Of a stretch of DNA of 64,000 nt, positions 49,901 through 59,807 are shown in pieces. The stretch's first letter is position 1; every line of letters starts with the position of its first letter. The notes under the pieces were generated by a model, which did no database searches, was not told where the DNA came from, and saw nothing but the letters and a program-made list of their open reading frames with translations. Source of the stretch: Sisyra terminalis. Taxonomy: Eukaryota; Arthropoda; Insecta; Neuroptera; Sisyridae. The DNA lies in NCBI GenBank assembly GCA_958496175.1, contig OY292277.1, positions 44,961,050-45,025,049 of the forward strand. The letters are read 5' to 3'. The translations under genes and the position numbers were made by a program.

Positions 49901-52900
49901 ATCATATTATGTTCAAAGGTGTTTAGTGGTCAGGGAAATTGGGACAGTCGGAAAGGATCTAGTCCATAGTTTCTCAACCTTTTTATATCCGTGGACCACC
50001 CAAAAATCTAAAAATTTTTGCTGACCATCAATATAGAAATAAAATAATCAATATTTATATAATTGAGTTTTTATTCAAAATAATTAATATGGAGTTAAAA
50101 AGATATAATGGAGTCCTTAGGAACATTTTCATGCTGTCGCAATATAATCACTTTATTGTATAGGTATGTGTATATAATTGCGTGTAATAAGCAATAAACA
50201 CTTGTTTTGTAAATATTCAACTTATGAAATATAAATGCACCGACTAGAACTCTTTTTGGAAACTTATGGAGAAAAAGCAGGTCTAATGAATATGATATGT
50301 ATGGTAGAATTCGGCAAAATAGCTAAACAAAATTTATCGCTACTATCTACAGATGGCCCACATGTTATAATTTAGTCACGGAACTAAATTTTTCGCTAGA
50401 AACCAGCGACTAGCAATTGCATGAAAATGCATCAATTCCAAGGATAAAATAGATTTACCTACGATGAGATTTCTAAATATTCCCATACACATATATAGGA
50501 TCATTTAGAAAAACAGATGTAAAATTAATTTTATTATTTGAAATCCAAGAAAATTTTTCCGGTTAACCCAAGTCTTCGCGGACCACCCAAAAATCTTCAA
50601 TGAACACCAGTGGTCCGCGGACCACTGGTTGAAAAACTAGGATCTAGCCGATTAAGCATTTAACAACTGCACTCACGTCTAATAAAGGGATCTTACCCTA
50701 TTTTTATTATTTTTCATCTAAGAAAGCCATACACTTAATCTCACACCCTTAACCCCTACAGTAAAGGAATAAAGGGGGTGACAACCTTTAATTTAAATAT
50801 ATTTTTCTCAGTACCTACTGAAGATATCTTCATGAAATTGAAACTATACATGACCATCACTAAACCAATTATAATTTATTTTTTTTAAAATTTTTACAAT
50901 ATTAAAAACTAAAAAACGAGAAGTTTATTTTTTGGGGGTGGTTTTTATACCAACCCCCAAAGTGACACATATCAAAAAAAAATATATCTTATATGTTAAT
51001 TAATTAGCTATCACGTGTTAAAGTTACAAAATGGTCGAATTGGTGGAACATAGTTTAAAAAAATAAATATCAAAGTATGTGATTTTTTGTTAAGGGTCAC
51101 TTTGGGAGGTTGGTATAAAAAAACCACTCCCCAAAAAAGTACACATCTTGTATTTTAAAGTTTCTCGTATTGCAAAAATTCAAAAAAAAATATATTATAA
51201 TTAGTTTACTGATAGCAATGTATAGTTTCAATTTTATGCAGATATCTTTCATAGGTACTAAGAAAAAAATATTTACGTTAAGGGTTGTCATCCCCATTAT
51301 TCCCTTACTATAGGGGTTAGGGATGTGAGATTAAGTGTATAGCTATCTTAGATGAAAAACAATAAAAACAAGATAAGATTCCTTAGACGCAAGTGCAATT
51401 TTCAAATGCTTAATTGGCTAGATCCTTTCATTGAGACACGGAAGTCAGGGAACTTGAGAAAAAAATTTAATCTGAATATTTTAAATTTCTTCATAATTTG
51501 ATTAGTGTTTAGATTGGACAAGATGTAACGTCATCGTAAATCAAGACATATAGAACGGTATGCCACTAATAGTTTAAAATCAATGAAAAAACCAGTGACA
51601 CTCAAAATGAAGGGAGACGACAATAGCTTCCTGTAGGGGAGATCATGGAGACAAATGAGGATAAGTGATATCGACAAACGACAAATAATAAATGTGTAGT
51701 TAACGATTATTTAAAATAATACTTTTTCTATTGTTACAGAAAAAAAAATTATAAGATGAAGGTAATGATAAGTTACCTTCTTAATACTAGTGTGGTAGAA
51801 AAAAAGTTTGGGAAACACTAATTTAAAATGGTTCAATAGCTTCTGATAGATTGCAATAATAAGGGGGGAGAGGAAAATTTTAAAATTGTTCTAAGGACCA
51901 CTGAAATTCTAAAATTAACTCTATTTGCCCTTCAACGAAGTTCCATAGATTGACCTATGGATTTTGTAGAATCTTTTTACATTCCATAATGGAATGTGTA
52001 CCTATTAATTTTTGTAACAAACATGAAATTTTAAAATCTCCCGAAAATTATTAAAGAGAATTTTATACCAACTTAAATATAAAAGGGATGAATTTTTCCT
52101 TAAAACAGTATTTATCATCTAATAATTTCTTGCTGAGATTTGACCACATTGCGAAAAAAATTTGTTGGATAGTTTTGATGCTACTTCCTTCTAAATAGTT
52201 ACTAATTGCCATAAATTACTAAATACTACATTGTCATCGTTACTAATTACCATTGCCATAAAAACATCCACATGAAGAATCGATATCGCCCCCAGTGAAA
52301 ATGATTCTATTTTTATTTCTAATGAATAATTACGTATATATTTGCTTTGTTTAATTAATAAATCTTCTGTACATACTTATAATCTTTTAAAAAGAAAATT
52401 AATTCCTTATCTATTACAGAAGAGGGACTTATATAAAAGTTCAATTCTGTGTTAAAAATGTGGACTAAGTTTGGGCTAACATGTCGGTAAATCTCCGATC
52501 TTCTGTTAACCGACCACTAGTTGTCGCTGTACAAAATTACCTTTGACAATGGCTGATTTTGTACAGCGACAACTAGTGGTCGGCTAATAGAACCTCTGAG
52601 ATTTACCTACCCTAAGCCCTCTTAGCCCAATCTTCGTCTACATTTTTAACATAAATTGAACTTCCTGGACTTGGATGGAACCAATACACGAAAATTCAAA
52701 TTCAATTTTTATTTGTGCAGTCTGGCTCGAATTTCCATACTGAACGTAAATGAGGCCCTTTTTTTTTAAAAAAAAAAAAAAGAACCACTTGCTAGTCAAA
52801 AGAACGTTGGACTAAAAAGTGGCACAAAAGGCGGTTAATGATTTCTTATACTGATTTGCACATCATTTTTGCTACACCACACCCAAACATGCCCAGGCGT

Positions 52901-55609
52901 TTGTAAATGTTTATTTGTCCAAATCAACAAATATTGTATTATTATTCCATTTCAATTAAAAAAAAAATGCGTCATTATAAGTAGGTATATATATATTACG
53001 ATGAGCCGGAATAATAAGTTCTTACCATTTGCTCAAACAATTTAACCGGAGAATTGTGTAGAAACATGTATATTGTAGGTAGTGAAGGTATAGTTAACCC
53101 AACCAGAGATAGTAGATCTAATGGAAAAGAGTAAAATCGACAGGTATATAATGATAATAGTAACAATTATATAATTATTGTAAGGTGAATTATTAAAAGG
53201 CAGGGCAGGGAATATTTATATGTAATATATACCAACAAGCATTGCAGCCACTGTCAACAAAATCATATATTGCACAAAAGCACATTCCAAAATTTTCTGA
53301 ATTTTATTCCGTTCAATGCATTCGTTTAAAGCTCTCAATTTTTGTAAATACTCGCCAATTAGTCCTTTTCCATTGACAATTCATGAAATTAAGGAATGTG
53401 AAAACAGTGCAAATATATATATTTCTCTTTAAATATACAATAAAATATATATAGATAGATAAAACACATTTAGATATTGAACTATGTACTGTTTGGTAGA
53501 TGTGATTGATGTTCCGGTACGACCACGCGGGCTGGTAAGGCAAAAGCCTCGCTAACGCCTCGGCTGTAAGGAATATAATGTTATGCATCTTATCTAAAAC
53601 AAATTATCAATGAAAAATATACCAATTTTTTCATTTAAATCTCTCATAATTTTAGGTGACTCCCTTATTTTTGATTTGCAAGTCATTATTTTGATTTGGC
53701 ACTCCAGAATAAAATTGATCTAAAAAAATTTTGCAAACAACAAGATTTCTTAGGCTTCCAACAGTAGTTTTAAGTAGAGGAGACACATTTTTCTTGATAG
53801 AATTTATTAAAATCTTAAATTTTAACATACGCCTTTTTATACTTAAGTATATTTTTTTTTAATTTACGTGGAAGAAAAAGCTTTTATGGAAGTTCGAGTA
53901 ATGATGTCTTTAGTTGTACATCCACAATTGACTACTGTTGAATTTTAAATGGTAGCACTGTTAAGTGGGAAAGAAGAGATATTGTTTGAAAATTTCGACC
54001 CCAACGAATTAAAAATGTATACTCCGAATATATCTGGGTATATAAGGATGATTCAAAAAAAATAAAGAAAATATTTTTTCTTGCAAACACGCTGAAAAGT
54101 TTTCATTTGACGTAAAAAGACACCAGTTAAAATTTCAGCTATTAATATTGAGGTTGTCCTCATCGCATTTTTTTATTTCCCATAAGAATGGCATGGGAAA
54201 AGTTATTTTTACTTCTTCTGATTTTTATACCGTTCAAACGACTATTTAAATAATAAATTTCTTCTATGATCTTTAGAGAAAATTAAACGTTCTACAAAAA
54301 AGGACTGATAACATTTTTTGATTAGTCCATGTGTTCAAAAGTTATTCAAGATCAAAGTTCAATTCTTTAAAAATTTGATCGAATTTTGTATATTATACCA
54401 AAACTGTTGGTTTCAGTGTTAAAATAGAAGTCAACTTTTTTATCAAACAAGAATTTGATTTATGAGAGATGTCAACAAATTATTTTTTTATTAGTTTTTT
54501 ATGATTAATTTTTTCTGATCAAATTTCTAAAGAATTGAATTTTATCTTGAATAACTTTTGAACACATGGACTAATCAAAAAATGTTATCAGTCCTTTTTT
54601 GTAGAGCATTTAATTTTCTATAAAGATCATATAAGAGATTTATTATTTAAATAGTCGTTTGAACGCTATAAAAATCAGAAGAAGTAAAAATAACTTTTCC
54701 TATGTCATTCTTATGGGAAATATAAAAATGCGATGAGGACAACCTTAATATTAATAATAAGAGTTGAAATTTTAACTGGTGTCTTTTTACGTCAAAACAA
54801 AACTTTTCAGCCTGTTTGCAAGAAAAAAAAATTTTTTTATTTTTTTTTAAATCGCCCTAGGGTATATATACTATAAATAAGAGTACGTAACTCAGGGACT
54901 ATCATATTTTTGTACATTTTATAATTCGATGGGGTTCAGAGATTTTCAAACACCATCTTTGTTCCTCCTTTAACCCTGTTACTATCCAAAATATAACAAT
55001 AGTCGCCTGTGGAAATGCACACAATTATTCTATAGGTCATTAAAATAAATTTTGTGATAAGAAAAATATATTCTCTCGCCGATGAAACTACTATGGAAGC
55101 ATACCGAAATCCTTTTCGATGTCTAGAAAAAAATTTAAACAATCTTAATCTGGAATCCCAACTCAAAATAACAACATTTTCAGCAAAAAATACAATCACA
55201 AGTCCAATAATAACGTAAAAATAGATCAAATTTAAAGATTTTCTTTTTCAAAATCGAAAAATAAAAATTAAAATAAAATCAAAACCAAACTGGACCTGCT
55301 GCAAAATGCATATACTGTGTAAAGTGAAATAGGTTATATTGAATCGACTCGTGTTTGAGAGAGATGACTATATGCACAATATGTGTATTGATTTTACATC
55401 TGCAAAATTAAAACACGCCATTTAAGAGGCTTTTTGTCATATACTTAAATGCAATCGTTAAAACAATGTTACACTATTGAATATTGTAGGAAATCAATCC
55501 GAGATACGTTTGATATTAAATTATATTGGCTTAGTTAACGTTTCAATCAATTAAGTGGTTGTAAATTGATTAAATGGATAAAAATATATTTACCTTTCTT
55601 TTCCGACAT
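37795..55609 (-). CDS. DAZAP2: DAZAP2-like proline-rich adaptor (join of complement 55594-55609, 41939-42040, 41737-41867, 38040-38195, 37795-37977)
   Basis: Five coding exons join in phase to a complete 195-codon protein (human DAZAP2 has 168). The C-terminus, PPSAAQLAAMAGHGIALGQK followed by KNSFLTGGSDGGYTFW, matches the conserved DAZAP2 end (AQLAVMQG... FMGGSDGGYTIW). Upstream it is rich in Pro, Ala and Tyr with two PPxY motifs, APPAYG and PPPPYEQA, known ligands of WW-domain proteins such as NEDD4-type ubiquitin ligases. DAZAP2 proteins act as adaptors in signalling and stress-granule biology. The start is MSEKK in a 16-base coding portion with donor GTAAAT, followed by a 13.5-kb intron. 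Every exon boundary keeps phase, which strongly supports the model. The exact orthologue name in insects is inferred. Confidence 0.88.
38040..38195 (-). CDS. DAZAP2: DAZAP2-like exon 4
   Basis: 52 codons, phase 0 at both ends. Acceptor GTTGACAG, donor GTAAGA. Tyr/Pro-rich: MYPPTTAMYAAAGYPGYLSY through YTYPPVQPTHLRPTIMIP. The ATG at its start is internal. Confidence 0.9.
38600..38990. repeat. Direct flanking repeat, left copy
   Basis: Shares with 40930-41350 the ordered blocks CGCTATCT, GGTATCTCA, AAAACTAATC, AACAGTTAAATTTATTTCAC (AACAATTAAATTTGTTTCAC in the right copy) and TAATTACCACGATACCATGG. Confidence 0.7.
39040..40500. repeat. Tandem array, about five units of ~310 bp
   Basis: The marker TTCGAAAATCATCCCTTA recurs at 39071, 39381, 39680, 40002 and 40321, giving unit lengths of 310, 299, 322 and 319. 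Other repeated phrases are TGATGGTCGA, GTGAAAAATCAACGATGG and TAACCCACGG. Units differ by point changes and small indels, so the array is not newly expanded. Confidence 0.93.
40930..41350. repeat. Direct flanking repeat, right copy
   Basis: Same orientation as 38600-38990 overall. One sub-block (ATAGGCATTAG ... TTTGCCTATGTT, about 41211-41252) is inverted relative to the left copy. Confidence 0.7.
41737..41867 (-). CDS. DAZAP2: DAZAP2-like exon 3
   Basis: Acceptor GATTTATAG, donor GTAGGA. Two bases complete a split Val codon, then 43 codons: MPGAAAAAAYGMFPGQAGQL, YAAQGPPPPYEQALAHPAML, GQQ. It contains the second PPxY motif. Confidence 0.9.
41939..42040 (-). CDS. DAZAP2: DAZAP2-like exon 2
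   Basis: 102 bases, acceptor GTGTTACAG, donor GTTTGT. It enters with two bases (completing Ala) and leaves with one. It encodes VGPSYPGAPPQPPTFVPGPP and QPAQSNQAPPAYG, with the first PPxY motif. Confidence 0.9.
43307..43857. mobile_element. hAT MITE with perfect 8-bp target duplication
   Basis: 551 bp. Ends TAGTGTTCGACCGAA and TAGTGTCCGACCGAA (reverse). Target duplication CTAATTTG at 43299-43306 and 43858-43865. The subterminal TTTCGGTTTCGGC block recurs in a relic at 45213-45290. Confidence 0.93.
44366..44471. repeat. GC-richer hairpin
   Basis: GGCGTTATTAGATGATAATG pairs with GCATTATCACCTTGATAACGCC-type sequence at the other end; a small GGGCCAGAGGCCC stem lies in the middle. Probably a short MITE. 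Confidence 0.6.
45175..45296. mobile_element. hAT MITE relic plus the same target repeat
   Basis: Shares both the CTTTCGGTTTCGGC block with the MITE at 43307 and the sequence upstream of it (CCCAACTA...GATTCTATAA), so the target itself is a repeat or the two loci are duplicates. Confidence 0.6.
47200..48178. mobile_element. Foldback element interrupted by a MITE
   Basis: Left-arm phrases (TGTATGTACTGGAAACTGGT; AAATCGTATGTCTAGTAGAA) have complements near 48156 and 48025. A second element (47577-47969) occupies the middle. Confidence 0.6.
47577..47969. mobile_element. MITE with GGGTAGGGTGGGG ends
   Basis: The left end GGGTAGGGTGGGGTTTAAAG is mirrored by AGGGTAGAGTGGGGCTTAAA read from the right end. 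About 393 bp, no frame. Confidence 0.75.
48189..48345 (+). mobile_element. tRNA-derived SINE, + strand
   Basis: The head has A box TGGCCGAGTAG and B box GGATTCGAATT; the body shares the ACTTCTCGAT...GTTATAAAA phrases with the copy at 60403. Direct repeats ATCAATACA flank it (48179-48187 and 48346-48354). Confidence 0.82.
48370..48785. mobile_element. Remnant of the long-TIR SWIM-type family with an inner hairpin
   Basis: Only the inner parts of both terminal repeats remain (AGTTAGCTATCACGTGTTAA at the left, its complement near 48755). Between them is a hairpin, 48482-48620, with arms AAAAATCCTTACACG and CGTGTGAGGATTTTT. Confidence 0.65.
49952..51428. mobile_element. Foldback derivative of the SWIM-type family (copy 3)
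   Basis: Two ~400-bp terminal repeats meet back to back near 51075 without the coding interior. Starts AAAGGATCTAG at 49952, is interrupted by the hAT MITE, and ends CTAGATCCTTT at 51428. Confidence 0.85.
49963..50639. mobile_element. hAT MITE inserted in a terminal repeat
   Basis: Ends CATAGTTTCTCAACC and (reverse) TAGTTTTTCAACCAGTGGTC; a CCGCGGACCAC block near both ends is typical of CAGTGGTTCTCAACC hAT elements. Target duplication GGATCTAG at 49955-49962 and 50640-50647. Confidence 0.87.
52437..52663. mobile_element. 227-bp foldback MITE
   Basis: Ends AAGTTCAATT and its complement; the inner arms GACCACTAGTTGTCGCTGTA and complement are perfect. Loop of about 20 bases at 52541-52560. Confidence 0.82.
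53490..53563 (-). other. Candidate unassigned exon, GC-rich
   Basis: 74 bases between acceptor CCTTACAG and donor GTACAT on the - strand, open as two bases plus 24 codons (EALARLLPYQPAWSYRNINH). It is much richer in GC than the intron around it. Spliced after exon 1 of the DAZAP2-like gene it keeps frame, but it then matches the phase of exon 4 and not exon 2. Could be an alternative exon or chance. Confidence 0.35.
54044..54859. mobile_element. Foldback element F5 with perfect 8-bp target duplication
   Basis: 816 bp. The left end AAGGATGATTCAAAAAAAAT is mirrored by TAGGGCGATTTAAAAAAAAA. Target duplication GGGTATAT at 54036-54043 and 54860-54867. Arms pair from the ends to about 54450. It contains CTATTAATATT, CATCGCA and TTCTACAAAAAAGG. 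Confidence 0.93.
55594..55609 (-). CDS. DAZAP2: DAZAP2-like exon 1 (coding part)
   Basis: ATG at 55607-55609, codons MSEKK plus one base, donor GTAAAT. The split codon becomes Ala with exon 2. The 5' UTR extends upstream; the region 55755-55870 is richer in GC and probably holds the promoter or UTR. Confidence 0.8.
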
Positions 55610-56550
55610 GTTTTATTAAATATTACTTTAAATACTTTTTTAAATATAGAAAAAAATGTTCGATAATCACGCACACACACTCACACGCTCACTTGAAATC
55701 TAATCAGACTATAAAATAATATCACTTTTAAATTATTTTACTTAAATTATGATCTGTCAAATTGCCACTTGAGTAGCGCCTGTATGTGCCATGAATGATG
55801 CAGAGGTCAGCAGAATCGGGGAGTCGATGGAATTACGTCGACAAAACACAAGTGCTACCCGCGAATATTTGATATGAGGAAATGAATGACGATAAATGCA
55901 TTTAATGACTCAATGATTAGTCATGATTGTAAATTCTTAATTAAATCATGTTTATGTTGCGTAAAACGATCAAGACAAATTCCTTTCTATTGTTAATACT
56001 GGTCAATATCTAATAAAATTAGAGTTTAATAAATTTATCGCAAGTACTTCTGGGTATTTGCGTTTGAATAGAGCTGTTTCAAAAATAGCTTGAACTACTC
56101 TGAAAAATAAAAATAAATTGTTTTGCATTCATATGTTCGACCTTTGATTGTAAATTGGTAATAATCGTTGTTAGGTGTTGTACTATTCATACGGATTATT
56201 AATATAAAGAGAATCATAAAACCGGTTTCCCGTTTGTACATTCTTATTCAATTCAAATTTTCTCAGGCAATATCGTCAACTTGTTATATACACATACACT
56301 TTTTATAGCAATAATACGGCTGCTAATATATTATGATTGATGCCGGTTACATTCCATTCTCCGTTCCAAAATAAATATTTACTACAATCATAAATGAATG
56401 TTGGAATCACTTCAAATTTAAATTTAATGGGAAAAATGAAACTTTTATAGTGCATATCATATCATGCAATCTCGGATGAGTAGATGACAGAATTATCTAA
56501 ATTTTAATTTGAAAATAACATTTTACTCTTTTATTGCCAGCTAACTGAAA

Positions 56551-57456
56551 ATATTATAGTCCAAGATTCCAGGGTCCCCGGACCTTACTTATTTTCTAAC
56601 GAACTAAATGTATAGAATTAAGAAGAGTAATATGAACTTTAAATATATGCATACCTGCTACCTGCGATCGACATCCAATTAACAGATAGCCAGTGCTAAA
56701 TGTTAGTAAAAATACTATTTTTTTTTTAATGAAAAAAGTTTATTTTTACGTATATTTTAGAGAATATAGTTAAAAAATGATCACTACTGCCAAGCACTTT
56801 CCGTCGGCCGTAGCTTTTAATAGACGCTTTAAAGCTGCTAAAAACTTTTTTAATTTACTAATTTTCTATAGCTTAATACATAATATTTAGGGAACTATGG
56901 CAATTCTTTATAAGAAAACCCAGATCAATGGCATAGGCCAAAAATCCCCTCACACACATACAAATAATCGTTACCTTCTCCGATCAATTTAGATAGTCAC
57001 CCTTGCATAAATTCCCAATAAGCTGCAAATTTTCATTAACTTTATGGTGGACTAGTTGTCGACCGAAAGTAGCTGGAAAGCAAGGGCAGATTTATGGGGG
57101 GTGGGGGAGGCACGGGGGCACGTGCCCCCAGGCTATTTTTATGTACTGTGGAGATTCCATAACAGTACATACTTAGAAGCAAATCAAATTATTAAAATTG
57201 TGAAAATATATGAATAAATTAACAGAAAGAACATTAATGAAACTATTCTATTTCTGGCTGGAATTGCGATTTTTTTTCGTGATCCCTTTCACGCTCTTGC
57301 AAATGAAAGGTTGTATTGTGCCCCCCAGAAAAAATCCTGAATCCGCCCTTGCGGGAAAGCATACACTTAAAGTTCCTACTTACTACACCTAATCCCATAC
57401 ATTTGGTTCGTTAGAAAATAAGTAAGGTCTGGGGATCCTAGAATCTTGAAATATTA
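56551..57456. mobile_element. TIR element, about 0.9 kb, with nested MITE
   Basis: The left end CAAGATTCCAGGGTCCCCGG with CTTACTTATTTTCTAACGAA pairs with the complements at 57390-57456. The centre is split by 57081-57351. Confidence 0.75.
57081..57351. mobile_element. hAT MITE, 271 bp
   Basis: Ends CAAGGGCAGATTTATGGGGG and CAAGGGCGGATTCAGGATTT (reverse). Target duplication CTGGAAAG / CGGGAAAG (57073-57080, 57352-57359; 7 of 8). Confidence 0.87.
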
Positions 57457-57629
57457 TCTTTAGTTCTCTTTATTTCTCATATAAACCCACATAAAATAAT
57501 GCTTTCCTATGTAGTTTCTCATATGAATCCATATTTTTCCATGTAGTTTCTTACATAAATCCATATAAATTTATGTGAACTTTTTTTATAGGAATCCATA
57601 TGAAGCATATTATCCATTGTTATAACAAT

Positions 57630-58030
57630 TGAAAGCGGATCGAGACTAGAGCTTCAGTTTAAAAAAAAACAGCTATGGAGTCCCAGTCTACGGTAATTTA
57701 ATCCTGTTCATCCCTGAAAACCTTTTAATTTTAATAAAATAAGGAAAACGTTATCTAAACATAATTTTGAATCAGCTATATAAATCAGGGTTTTTATTTA
57801 TGTGGAGTTTTTAATAGGGTTCCATTGTAGAGCATAGTACCCAATGTTATAAGAGTTTAAACCACATCGATACCAGAACTTCAGTTTAAAAAAAATAGCT
57901 ATGGAGTCCCCCAGTCTACGGTAATTTATACGTGCTTCAAGCACTAAAAACTATTTAATTTTGAAAAAATAAGAAAAATGTTATCTAAACGTAGTTTTGA
58001 ATCAGCTATATGAATCAGGGCTTTTGTGTA
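57630..58030. repeat. Two-unit tandem repeat, ~200 bp
   Basis: Direct copies sharing CTTCAGTTTAAAAAAAA, GCTATGGAGTCCC, AGTCTACGGTAATTTA and TGAATCAGCTATAT. Confidence 0.82.
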
Positions 58031-58503
58031 AAAGGCGTAATTGGAACAAAGGAAATAACCAGCAGAATAGGATAATCAGCAAATGTATGGTGATTAGTTT
58101 AAAAAAAAGCTGATTTTTTCAACTATTTCCCTTGTAATCATATTAATTTTAACATTATTTTATAACTGATTTTAATAATTTATATCGCATTTCTTTTAAT
58201 TGAAAATTTCGGACTCATTCCTAAGCGAGGAAATTTCTATCGGAAATATCTTATGGAATGTTTTCGATATTTGCGCATGTGCAATGGAAACGATGGAAAC
58301 TTTCTTTCAATTTTTTAAAAAGAATATATTTTTTAGTACTAAAAGAAAAAGTAATCTGCAAAGAAGCGACTTTTCCCGTGATTTTTAAATATTCCTGATT
58401 TTTCTTGCTACTTAAACTGATAGTGGGATTGGGAAATTTTGTAGAGGAAAATGCTGATTTTTAATGGAAGTTTTTAAGTATGTGCGCGCGTTTTTTTTCC
58501 GCA

Positions 58504-58511
58504 TGACGTCA
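58504..58511. promoter_or_regulatory. CRE octamer in the likely Cul1 promoter area
   Basis: Perfect palindromic TGACGTCA (ATF/CREB class site) in a locally GC-richer stretch about 0.9 kb upstream of the first supported Cul1 exon. Function is inferred from position only. Confidence 0.35.
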
Positions 58512-59398
58512 CGGAAATGAAGAAATCGGATTGAGCAATTGGTTGAAGCGAGGCATAGGGAGGATAGAGAGTGTATTTTTGTGAAATAACGGGTGTACCA
58601 ATTAGTACCAACTGAAGTGGTGTAAAAGCCACTGAACACTCTCCCGTATTATATTATAATTTATTTAATTTGTAAATATTTTTGAAACGTTTAATTGTAT
58701 TATAAAGAAAAGTATATGTAGATATTTTCGTAAATTGTTTAATAGTAGGAAATTAAAAGTGAATGGCGAATTTGTGCCGTGTAATGCTGTATAATTGATT
58801 CTCGTGCTCGAAAAAGTCAAATCAAAAAGGGATTCTTTTATTTCGTTGTTATTTTTTATTCTGTAGTAGTGTCTCGTTTTCCTTCTCTCTCGTCTGTCAT
58901 TGGATAGCTATTGAAAAAAGCCAAGAACAAAATTTCTAATTTATACAACACATACAAAATAGGGAACCTTTCTGCTGTCACATATCAAATGAAAATTTTA
59001 GTGCCCTATTTGATTTTTTTCGAAAATACGTCAAACATAGTTATGCTCCGATAAAATTGGTGAGTTTTCCCAAACCACATTTCACTCGATTGCCTCATCC
59101 ATTATACATATGGAACTTACAAACAAAAGAGATTAACTTGAAAGACAAAAAAAAAATGTCAAATCACTAATCAATTAATGCAATTTTTTTTATTTTTTCA
59201 TAAAACTAAGATTACTTCTTCTCAATACAATCCAAAAACATACACCTTTTCCTAGGATATTTCACCAATGTAATTCATTAACATCAAAAAATAAATTTTA
59301 CAAGAATTTCATAGACAAAAGTGAAATTAAAAATGGCTTAAACACTTTCTAAGCATTTATTTATTGTACAAAAATATACAATTTTATATTAATTTTAG

Positions 59399-59545
59399 TT
59401 ACGTAAAGACAAGAAAAACGGCAGAGGGGCGTCGAAATCGTTCGACGCAGACCATTTATTGCGTAAAGTGAAAATTTCTGTGAATCCTTCAGGAAGTGAT
59501 ATCCAATATTCGTTAATAAGGAAACTTAAATTGATCGCTTTGGAG
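59399..59545 (+). other. Cul1: Cul1 5' exon (probably untranslated)
   Basis: Acceptor AATTTTAG ends at 59398; donor GTAAAT at 59546. 147 bases, open in the frame of the downstream ATG (49 codons, no ATG, a TAG directly before the exon in genomic sequence). GC-richer than its flanks. Treated as 5' UTR because animal Cullin-1 normally starts at the MSS downstream. Confidence 0.6.
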
Positions 59546-59616
59546 GTAAATATCCCTTTGTACTATTATTGTTTCTATAATTAATTTGGTGATATTTGTA
59601 GAAAGACTTAGTGAAA

Positions 59617-59807
59617 ATGTCGTCAGCCAATGCACATAAAGGGCATCACCACGTCGGAGGGAGTGGATCGGGAAGTGGGTCTGGTCCTGGTGGTCCTGGC
59701 TTGAAGCAAATTGACTTGGATCAAATATGGGGAGATTTGAAAGAAGGAATCGATCAGGTTTACAGGAGACAGGGAATGCCAAAACATAGATATATGGAAT
59801 TGTATAC
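59617..59807 (+). CDS. Cul1: Cul1 coding exon 1
   Basis: The exon itself starts at 59602 after acceptor TTTGTAG; ATG at 59617. Ends inside the Thr codon of ELYT, donor GTATCC at 59808. Contains the Gly/Ser-rich insert and [15 protein letters not shown]. Confidence 0.95.

Larger units (their letters stand above)
42041..55593. other. DAZAP2-like intron 1, 13.5 kb
   Basis: Large AT-rich intron holding the mobile elements listed separately. The stretches 42041-43298, 43866-44365, 44472-45174, 45297-46780, 51429-52436 and 52664-53489 show nothing I can name. 46781-47045 includes a GC-rich patch (GCCAGCGCGCACGCGCAG near 46820) of unknown nature. Confidence 0.7.
55610..58503. other. Divergent intergenic region between DAZAP2-like and Cul1
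   Basis: Contains a TIR element (56551-57456) with a nested hAT MITE and a two-unit tandem repeat (57630-58030). A CA-rich patch lies at 55670-55690. No other gene seen. Confidence 0.65.
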
